Source: Cyanobacteriota bacterium
GTDB lineage: Bacteria; Cyanobacteriota; Cyanobacteriia; Phormidesmidales; Phormidesmidaceae
Assembly: GCA_027483425.1 (NCBI GenBank)
Contig: JAIXUR010000472.1
Coordinates: forward strand, 1 to 19,372
DNA length: 19,372 nucleotides
Direction of reading: 5' to 3'
Of the stretch, positions 6,235-12,248 are shown piece by piece. Made by a program: the position numbers and the translations under genes. A model generated the notes under the pieces. The model saw nothing but the letters and a program-made list of their open reading frames with translations, was not told the origin of the DNA and made no database searches. The first letter of the stretch is position 1, and each line of letters starts with the position of its first letter.

Positions 6235-9200
6235 ATGAACGGCAAAGTGAGAATTTACGAGTTATCAAAGGAATTGGATTTGGATAACAAGGACATCTTG
6301 GCGATCGCGAGTCGCCTCGACATTGCCGTGAAGAGTCACAGCAGCACCATCGCTGAGTCAGAAGCCGACCAAATTCGGGCCGAAGCCCGTCAGTCTCGCA
6401 GCAACGGCAGCGGCCCTAACCGGCCCGATCGCCCCCGCCCCCCCGCACCGATTAAAAACGGTGCTCGGCCCGAGCGGAAGCAGCAGATTTTAGAAATTCG
6501 TCGCCACCGGGTAACTCCCAAGGCCGACTCAGCAGCTGATGCCCCTGGCCCGGTCGCCCCTAGCCCAGTCGCTCCTGGCCCGGTCGCCCCTAGCCCGGTC
6601 GCTCCAGCAGCTCAATTCAAGCCCGTACGCCCCCCTAGCACCGACAGTTTATCCAAGCCGCCGAGCCGCCCTGGGGTTGCTCCCAGTGGCGATCAGTCGA
6701 GTGTTCAGGCCCCCGAAGCCGCCGCCAGTCGCCCGGTTGATGAGGTCGTGGCCAGCCCGGTTGAAGCGCCGGAGCGCCCGGTAGTCGCTCCGGTCAAGCC
6801 CCGCTCCGAGCTCATGGAACCGGTAGCTCGCGCTAGATCTGACGGTGATGATCGGAATGACGCGATCGCCGACGCCCCCCGTCCTCCCCGTCCCGTCATT
6901 CGGCGACCTGAAAGCCGTTCACGGGAGGGTCGTGCGCCCGAGGGACGAGTGGCCGATGGCAGTGGAGCCCCACGGCCCACTATTCCCATCCGCGAAATTG
7001 ACGCCGATGAAGATGTGACTCGGCTGAAGCCCAAGCCCAAACTGCGTCGGCCCAATGCCGATGCCGAAACGGTTAGAGCCGAAACGGCTAGAGCCGATAA
7101 GCCCGCTGGCGGAGATTCGATCTCCGTGCTGGGAGTAGGCCTCGATGACTCTGGCTCACGCCGTCCCTCGCCGCCGCGCCATAAGCGCGAAGAGCGCGAA
7201 GACGAAGACGATGATCAGAAAATGCGGGAGAAAGCCAGCAAGGTTGGCAAGACCAAACGTCGTGGCCAGGGTGTGCTGGGCGAAGACGAGGATGATCTGG
7301 ATGTGCTGGTCGACGAACTTGAGGACGGCGACGAGCAGGCATCAGATGCGCAAAACCTGAGCATCTCGCTGGCCCGTCCACCCAAGCCCAAGGGCATGGG
7401 TGGGGGCAAGCCATCGTCTCCTACGATGAAGGGCCACAAGCCTCAGCACCGCGACAGCAGTGGGGGTGGACGATCCCGCCGTGGTCGCCGGGAGGCCCAG
7501 CCTGTCCAAGAGCGTCCAGAGCTGATTGTGCTCTCAGAGGGGCTCACCGTCCACGAGCTCGCCGAGCAAATCAATGTGCCAGAAACAGAGCTGATTAAGT
7601 CTCTGTTCTTCAAGGGCATTGCCGCTAACATCAACCAGACCCTAGACATCGAAACCGCCAAGATGGTGGCCGAAGAGTTTGAAGTGATGGTCGAAACCAG
7701 CGAAGTCGAGTCGGAGGCCAAGAAGGTCACCGAAATGCTCGATGAAGCTGACCTTGACAAGCTTCAGCGGCGGCCTCCGGTGGTCACAATCATGGGTCAC
7801 GTTGACCACGGTAAAACCACCCTGCTCGACTCTATCCGCAAAACTAAGGTGGCCCAGGGTGAAGCGGGGGGAATTACCCAGCACATTGGGGCTTACCACG
7901 TCGATGTCGAGCACGACGGTGTCTCTCACCAAATTGTCTTCCTAGACACCCCAGGTCACGAGGCCTTTACCGCCATGCGGGCTCGGGGTACTCGGGTAAC
8001 CGACATTGCCATTCTGGTGGTGGCGGCAGACGACGGGGTGCGGCCCCAGACCATTGAGGCCATCAGCCACGCCAAGGCGGCAGAGGTGCCTTTAATTGTC
8101 GCGATCAACAAGGTTGATAAAGAAACCGCCAACCCCGATCGCGTCAAGCAAGAACTGATGGAGCATGGTCTAGTGGCTGAAGAGTGGGGCGGCGACACCA
8201 TTATGGTGCCGGTTAGCGCCCTCTCCGGGGATAACCTCGATAGCCTGCTAGAGATGATTGTGCTTGTGGCCGAAGTAGGCGACCTGCAGGCTAACCCCGA
8301 CCGCCTGGCTCGCGGTACTGTCATTGAAGCCAACCTGGATAAGGCCCGTGGTCCGGTGGCTACCCTGCTGGTGCAGAACGGCACCCTCCGGGTGGGCGAC
8401 TCCCTGGTGGCTGGCCCCATTTTGGGCAAAGTCAAGGCCATGCTCGACGACCGTCTGAAGCGGGTTCAGGTGGCTGGGCCGTCCTATGCCGTTGAGGTGC
8501 TTGGGCTCAATGATGTCCCCGCCGCCGGAGATGAGTTTGAGGTCTACCCCGACGAGAAAACCGCTCGCGCTGTGGCCGATCGGCGCATGCTCGATCAACG
8601 CCAGTCCCGACTGCAGCAGTCCATGGCTTCTCGCCGGGTGACGCTCAACACGATTTCAGCCCAGGTGCAGGAGGGTGATCTCAAAGATCTCAACCTGTTG
8701 CTGAAGGCCGACGTGCAGGGTTCCATCGAGGCGATTTTGGCCGCACTCCAGCAGTTGCCCCAAAACGAGGTACAGATTCGGGTTCTGCTGGCCGCCCCAG
8801 GCGAAATCAGCGAAACCGATGTAGATCTAGCGGCGGCCAGTGGGGCCGTTATCGTGGGCTTCAACACCACCCTAGCTCCGGGGGCGCGGCAGTCTGCCGA
8901 TCGCCAGGGGGTAGATGTGCGTGACTACGAAGTGATCTACAACCTGCTCGACGATATTCAGGGGGCCATGGAAGGCCTGCTCGACCCAGAAATGGTCGAA
9001 GAACCCCTGGGTCAGGTGGAAGTACGCGCGGTGTTCCCGGTGCGCAAGGGTGCTGTGGCAGGCTGCTACGTGCTCTCGGGCAAAGTGACCCGCAACTGCA
9101 ACCTGCGCGTGGTGAGGAACAGCGAGGTGGTCTACACTGGCAAGCTCGATTCCCTGAAGCGGATGAAAGAAGACGCCAAAGATGTGGCGACCGGGTTTGA

Positions 9201-9300
9201 GTGCGGTATCGGCATCGATAACTTCAGCGACTGGAAGGAGGGCGATATCATTGACGCCTTCAAGATGGTCACGAAGCGCCGCACCCTGGCCATGACCTAG
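6235..9300 (+). CDS. infB: Translation initiation factor IF-2
   Basis: IF2 is the GTPase that brings fMet-tRNA to the 30S subunit and promotes subunit joining. The 1021-aa product has an N-terminal IF2N module (about 2-52, KVRIYELSKELDLDNKDILAI) and a very long Pro/Arg/Glu-rich linker (about 55-430). A second IF2N domain (about 433-485) follows, then the G domain with GHVDHGKT (521-528), DTPGH (571-575) and NKVD (625-628), and beta-barrel/C-terminal domains ending in the initiator-tRNA-binding region. The frame is open from ATG 6229, but TAGGGAG (6222-6228) abuts that codon and sits 6 nt before ATG 6235, so 6235 is preferred; it also gives the family-like start MNGKVRIYELSKEL. The linker carries in-frame tandem repeats. 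The membrane-protein gene starts 67 nt downstream. Confidence 0.96.
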   Translation: MNGKVRIYELSKELDLDNKDILAIASRLDIAVKSHSSTIAESEADQIRAEARQSRSNGSGPNRPDRPRPPAPIKNGARPERKQQILEIRRHRVTPKADSAADAPGPVAPSPVAPGPVAPSPVAPAAQFKPVRPPSTDSLSKPPSRPGVAPSGDQSSVQAPEAAASRPVDEVVASPVEAPERPVVAPVKPRSELMEPVARARSDGDDRNDAIADAPRPPRPVIRRPESRSREGRAPEGRVADGSGAPRPTIPIREIDADEDVTRLKPKPKLRRPNADAETVRAETARADKPAGGDSISVLGVGLDDSGSRRPSPPRHKREEREDEDDDQKMREKASKVGKTKRRGQGVLGEDEDDLDVLVDELEDGDEQASDAQNLSISLARPPKPKGMGGGKPSSPTMKGHKPQHRDSSGGGRSRRGRREAQPVQERPELIVLSEGLTVHELAEQINVPETELIKSLFFKGIAANINQTLDIETAKMVAEEFEVMVETSEVESEAKKVTEMLDEADLDKLQRRPPVVTIMGHVDHGKTTLLDSIRKTKVAQGEAGGITQHIGAYHVDVEHDGVSHQIVFLDTPGHEAFTAMRARGTRVTDIAILVVAADDGVRPQTIEAISHAKAAEVPLIVAINKVDKETANPDRVKQELMEHGLVAEEWGGDTIMVPVSALSGDNLDSLLEMIVLVAEVGDLQANPDRLARGTVIEANLDKARGPVATLLVQNGTLRVGDSLVAGPILGKVKAMLDDRLKRVQVAGPSYAVEVLGLNDVPAAGDEFEVYPDEKTARAVADRRMLDQRQSRLQQSMASRRVTLNTISAQVQEGDLKDLNLLLKADVQGSIEAILAALQQLPQNEVQIRVLLAAPGEISETDVDLAAASGAVIVGFNTTLAPGARQSADRQGVDVRDYEVIYNLLDDIQGAMEGLLDPEMVEEPLGQVEVRAVFPVRKGAVAGCYVLSGKVTRNCNLRVVRNSEVVYTGKLDSLKRMKEDAKDVATGFECGIGIDNFSDWKEGDIIDAFKMVTKRRTLAMT
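6544..6603 (+). repeat. 30-bp tandem duplication in the IF2 linker
   Basis: Two 30-bp units (6544-6573, 6574-6603) differ at one base, and each encodes PGPVAPSPVA. They lie in the Pro-rich linker between the two IF2N modules and keep the frame. The half-unit PxPVA suggests an earlier 15-bp expansion. Confidence 0.88.
7063..7092 (+). repeat. 15-bp tandem duplication in the IF2 linker
   Basis: GCCGAAACGGTTAGA (7063-7077) is followed by a copy with one change (7078-7092) and a partial third GCCGA. It encodes AETVRAETARAD in the charged part of the linker. Confidence 0.8.
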
Positions 9301-9304
9301 GAAC

Positions 9305-9331
9305 AGCCCCCTTAGGGTGTAACCGGGGGCT
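9305..9331 (+). repeat. Hairpin between infB and the membrane-protein gene
   Basis: AGCCCCC (9305-9311) pairs with GGGGGCT (9325-9331); inside the loop GGT (9316-9318) can pair with ACC (9322-9324). It starts 5 nt after the infB stop and has no T tract, so it is more likely a processing or stability element, or a weak attenuator before the next gene, than a full terminator. Confidence 0.55.
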
Positions 9332-9367
9332 CACTGAGGTGGAATGTAGCAAGCAACGGAGGCAACC

Positions 9368-10456
9368 ATGAAACCCTGGCGCTGTGATCCATACCTGTGG
9401 GTACACCTGGCCGGATTAGCCACCGTGCCCCTGTGGATTGACCTATGCTTGCTGGGGCTGGCGGTGGGAAATCCTACCTGGCCGGGTCTAGAACTGGGTT
9501 TCATCGTTGCGGTGGGGGTGCTGCCGGTGCTGGTGATGCAGCTGCGGCGTCCCTTCTATATTTTCAGTCTGCCGGGGTTAGCCCTGCGACCCAGGGCCCT
9601 GGCGGAGGATCAGCGCCGTCTGCTGACTCAATTTCGACGGTGGCGGGTGCGCCTGGGGGCATTGCTGATACCCGTGCCTCTGGTCTGGGCATTGGTCAAG
9701 CTCTATCCCCTGGCGTTTTTGGCCCACGATATCACCCCCTTTGGCGATTGGGGGCGGTGGGGCGGAGTCGCGATCGCCGCCCTGGGCTTTTTCCTGGCCA
9801 ATCTGTTTTTGCAGGTGCCGGTGGCGGTGCTGCAGGTACTAGCTACCCCGGATCGACGGATGCAGCAGGTCCTGCCCTATGCTGTCGACCAAATCGCGGC
9901 TGATTTCACCCTGCTTGGGTTACCCGTGGGCAAAATTTTGCCTGCCATCGCGTTTCCAGAGGCAGGTTTCCCAGCATCCCCTGCCCCTAAGTCGGTGGCA
10001 GAGGGCTTGCCCCAGGCAGAGCCCCGCCATCACAGGATCACAGTTCAACCCGTGCAGCCCACTGGGAAGGCCGTAGTTCTTGACGACAAGCCAGCCCTAG
10101 ACGATGGGGCCCACGCCCATGGATCTACGATCGCGGTTCCCGCAGCCATAGATATCTCGGTGGGCAATCCCAGGGTAGACGCCCACGATGCCGCCTACCC
10201 TGGGATTGCCCACCACCTGGAAGAAAATGACCTAGCAGAGCTTGATCCAGAGGGTGACGATCAAGTCGGTAGTCACCTGGGGGATGACGTTGTCCAACCC
10301 CATCCAGAGATGGACGAGTCAGCCATGGCCCAGGCCTTGATCCCCGATGGCGCGATCGCCCCAGAGTATCCTGCCACGGCCTGCGGGGAAGCGGTACCCA
10401 TGCCCACAGCAGAGGTGCCTGGGATGCCGGTTGATGCGTTCACTCAGAACATCTAG
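9368..10456 (+). CDS. Cyanobacterial 'low-complexity tail' membrane protein (function unknown)
   Basis: The 362-aa product has two very different halves. Residues 1-191 are hydrophobic with about four membrane helices (roughly 12-33, 42-58, 97-117, 133-158) and recognisable segments DPYLWVHLAGLATVPLW (7-23) and QLRRPFYIFSLPGLALRP (58-75). Residues ~192-362 are a low-complexity Pro/Ala/Asp/His-rich tail. This matches a cyanobacteria-specific family known only by that description and often found beside infB. It has no known activity. The start ATG follows GGAGG at good spacing. The gene lies 67 nt after infB, behind a hairpin without T tract, so read-through from infB is likely. The tail contains a perfect 20-bp inverted repeat at 10159-10214. 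Confidence 0.82.
   Translation: MKPWRCDPYLWVHLAGLATVPLWIDLCLLGLAVGNPTWPGLELGFIVAVGVLPVLVMQLRRPFYIFSLPGLALRPRALAEDQRRLLTQFRRWRVRLGALLIPVPLVWALVKLYPLAFLAHDITPFGDWGRWGGVAIAALGFFLANLFLQVPVAVLQVLATPDRRMQQVLPYAVDQIAADFTLLGLPVGKILPAIAFPEAGFPASPAPKSVAEGLPQAEPRHHRITVQPVQPTGKAVVLDDKPALDDGAHAHGSTIAVPAAIDISVGNPRVDAHDAAYPGIAHHLEENDLAELDPEGDDQVGSHLGDDVVQPHPEMDESAMAQALIPDGAIAPEYPATACGEAVPMPTAEVPGMPVDAFTQNI
10159..10214. repeat. Perfect 20-bp inverted repeat inside a coding sequence
   Basis: The arm at 10159-10178 is the exact reverse complement of 10195-10214, separated by 16 nt, all inside the tail of the membrane-protein gene. It encodes VGNPRVDAHDAAYPGIAHH. A perfect 20-bp match by chance is very unlikely. 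Possible origins are an inverted duplication or insertion of a small palindromic element into a tolerant disordered region. Confidence 0.95.
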
Positions 10457-10660
10457 GGGTACATCGCTTCATCCATAGATTTTTATAAATCTTATAGACT
10501 GTGGTTTTTGTCACAATAGCGATGGTTAGGTTGCGCTATGGTGTACGAGTAGTCATTCACTGCTCCAGGGCTTTCTCTCGACTCGACTAGCGCTCGGGCA
10601 GGCCTGATTCTTGGAATGACGCGGGACTTAAGGCTTATTTGAGATTTCTTCGAGGCAGCT
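10457..10660 (+). other. 204-nt intergenic region upstream of the small ORF
   Basis: An AT-rich inverted repeat AGATTT-TTAT-AAATCT (10477-10492) lies just after the membrane-protein stop. TATAAA and TAGACT hexamers (10484-10500) resemble -10 boxes, and TTGTCA at 10508-10513 resembles a -35, but its nearest TATGGT lies 23 nt downstream. I see no convincing complete promoter. Confidence 0.3.
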
Positions 10661-10861
10661 ATGGCCGTAACTCGCTCTGCAAAATCCACACAGCTTTCTG
10701 ACCACGCTCGCATTTGGTTCAGTCTCAAGTCTGCCATTGCCAGTAGTTCTGGCTTTAACAGCTGGAAGGGAGAACTGCCCCTGGCTGAGGCTGAGGCGGC
10801 CCCCCTCGATCAACTCGTTCGCCGTTACCTGCGCGAAACCCTGGAAACCCTAGCTTACTAG
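10661..10861 (+). CDS. Small cytosolic protein of unknown function, 66 aa
   Basis: A short ORF starting at ATG after a GAGG (10642-10645) at normal spacing. The product has no signal peptide or membrane helix. Its pattern is SDHARIWFSLKSAIASSSGF (14-33), an acidic Ala/Glu linker, then LDQLVRRYLRETLETLAY at the C-terminus, probably an amphipathic helix. The C-terminal wording resembles small conserved cyanobacterial proteins, but I cannot name a family. Support for coding: a proper start and ribosome site, composition like real proteins, and an isolated position between non-coding DNA. It is followed by a strong hairpin. Function unknown. Confidence 0.72.
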   Translation: MAVTRSAKSTQLSDHARIWFSLKSAIASSSGFNSWKGELPLAEAEAAPLDQLVRRYLRETLETLAY

Positions 10862-10877
10862 GTCATTTTTCTACAAA

Positions 10878-10925
10878 ATAATGCGTGGGTTAGGCAGACA
10901 GTGGTTTGCTCAATCCACGCATTGT
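10878..10925. terminator. Long-stem hairpin after the small ORF (possible terminator)
   Basis: A perfect 9-bp stem AATGCGTGG (10880-10888) / CCACGCATT (10915-10923) extends with G-U and A-U pairs to about 14 bp (10878-10891 with 10912-10925), loop about 20 nt. It starts 17 nt after the small ORF stop. The bases after it are CTTTG, a poor T tract, so termination is possible but not certain. Confidence 0.5.
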
Positions 10926-10937
10926 CTTTGAATGCGG

Positions 10938-10970
10938 GATGTTCTAGGGTGGCAATCCTTCTGGAACATC
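10938..10970. repeat. Second hairpin in the same intergenic region
   Basis: GATGTTCTAG (10938-10947) pairs with CTGGAACATC (10961-10970) over 10 bp with one G-U, loop 13 nt. It lies 12 nt after the preceding hairpin. Confidence 0.6.
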
Positions 10971-10975
10971 GGTAC

Positions 10976-11038
10976 AGAAACCCGGTTTCTCGGCCAGCAG
11001 GTCGGTCGTGCCGTTAGTGTAGGGGCGAGGAAGCCGGG
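10976..11038. repeat. AGAAACC-C-GGTTTCT palindrome with an outer inverted copy
   Basis: AGAAACC (10976-10982), C, GGTTTCT (10984-10990) is a perfect 7-nt inverted repeat. Its right half, CCCGGTTTCTC (10981-10991), also pairs imperfectly with GAGGAAGCCGGG (11027-11038), which is followed by GATTTT. Read on the minus strand this structure lies just after the epimerase stop and could end that transcript. From memory, similar GAAACCCGGTTTC palindromes recur between genes in cyanobacterial genomes. Confidence 0.5.
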
Positions 11039-11064
11039 GATTTTGACCCTACTGTACCGGCGCT

Positions 11065-12117
11065 CTAGACGTTGTAATACTGTCGATACCAGTCTATAAA
11101 TCGCTCCATTCCCACCTCGATGGGGGTGCTTGGGGTAAACCCCACATCGGCCATCAGACCGCTGACATCGGCATAGGTGGCCACCACATCCCCTGGCTGC
11201 ATCGGTCCTAGAACGATCTCCGCAGGCTTGTCTAGGGCCGATTCAATGACCTGGATGAAGCGCAACAACTCGACCGGTTGGTGGTTGCCAATGTTATAGA
11301 TCTTGTAGGGAGCCTGGGTATCACTCTCGGGGTTGGTGCTGGGCAGGGGTGGTTTAACCATGACGCGCACGACCCCCTCTACCACGTCATCAATGTAGGT
11401 GAAGTCGCGCTGCATGCGGCCCTGGTTGTAGACCTGAATGGGGCGATCGCCCAATATGGCCTCCACAAACTTGAAGTAAGCCATGTCGGGCCTGCCCCAG
11501 GGGCCGTACACCGTAAAAAACCGCAGCCCCGTCGTGGGAATTTGGTAGAGGCTGCTGTAGGCGTGGGCCATGAGCTCGTTGGCCTTTTTAGTGGCCGCGT
11601 AGAGCGATACCGGGTGATCAACGCGGTCGTCCACCGAAAACGGCACCTTGCGATTGGCCCCATAGACCGAGCTAGACGAGGCAAACACCAAGTGCTCGAC
11701 CCCCATGAGGTGGCAGCCCTCGAGCAAATTCAAAAAGCCCGACAGATTACTGTCGGCGTAGGCGAAGGGGTTTTCGAGGGAATACCGTACCCCTGCCTGG
11801 GCCGCCAGGTGAACCACGTACTGAAAATGATGGTTGCGAAACAGGGTGAGCATACCCTCGCGATCGAACAGATCGAGTTGCTCAAAGGTAAAACCGTCGT
11901 AGGGTTGGAGTTGAGCCAGGCGATCGCGCTTCAACCCCACGTCGTAGTAATCGTTGAGGTTGTCGATGCCGTAAACCGCCAAGCCGCTGTCTAACAGCCG
12001 ACGAGCAACAAAATAGCCCACAAACCCCGCGGCCCCGGTGACCAGTACGGCGATGGCCCTACCTCCTAATCTACGTGAATGCTGGTCTGGATCTGTACTA
12101 GGAATGGGCCCTGTCAC
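11065..12117 (-). CDS. UDP-glucuronate 4-epimerase-like NAD-dependent sugar epimerase
   Basis: An extended short-chain dehydrogenase. Numbered from the GTG at 12117, it has the NAD motif VTGAAGFVG (26-34), the catalytic Ser stretch SSSS (147-150) and Tyr173/Lys177 in YAATK. The substrate-side segments FFTVYGPWGRPDMA (200-213) and GRMQRDFTYIDD (233-244) are typical of the CapI/GAE UDP-glucuronate/UDP-galacturonate 4-epimerases, which supply nucleotide sugars for surface polysaccharide. No other polysaccharide genes are nearby. The start is uncertain. GTG 12117 gives 350 aa with a 21-residue extension that looks non-homologous and lacks a Shine-Dalgarno. A perfect AGGAGGT (12061-12067) lies 6 nt before an in-frame ATC (12052-12054), exactly where family members begin; that start would give 329 aa. 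The gene is divergent from pnp. Confidence 0.88.
   Translation of the reverse strand: MTGPIPSTDPDQHSRRLGGRAIAVLVTGAAGFVGYFVARRLLDSGLAVYGIDNLNDYYDVGLKRDRLAQLQPYDGFTFEQLDLFDREGMLTLFRNHHFQYVVHLAAQAGVRYSLENPFAYADSNLSGFLNLLEGCHLMGVEHLVFASSSSVYGANRKVPFSVDDRVDHPVSLYAATKKANELMAHAYSSLYQIPTTGLRFFTVYGPWGRPDMAYFKFVEAILGDRPIQVYNQGRMQRDFTYIDDVVEGVVRVMVKPPLPSTNPESDTQAPYKIYNIGNHQPVELLRFIQVIESALDKPAEIVLGPMQPGDVVATYADVSGLMADVGFTPSTPIEVGMERFIDWYRQYYNV
12061..12067 (-). promoter_or_regulatory. Consensus Shine-Dalgarno in front of an ATC codon
   Basis: On the minus strand AGGAGGT is followed by AGGGCC and then ATC GCC GTA CTG GTC ACC GGG. It is the strongest ribosome-binding site I saw in the window, and no ATG, GTG or TTG follows at a usable distance in any frame that would make the epimerase. 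Confidence 0.75.
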
Positions 12118-12248
12118 CCCAAAAATCTTAAGTCTTTATGTCTAATTTTGCCTCCGGTGGCTCCGTCGAGCAGTCATTGCCGCCATCGGTGCTAGGATCA
12201 AGCCAAAGTAACACAGAAGAATGGCAAGAGAGAAGGACGTAGTCGTAC

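Noticed and set aside
11278..11994. A 238-codon plus-strand frame opposite the epimerase
   Set aside because: It is an antisense shadow of a well-conserved gene, with no family motif and no ribosome-binding site.
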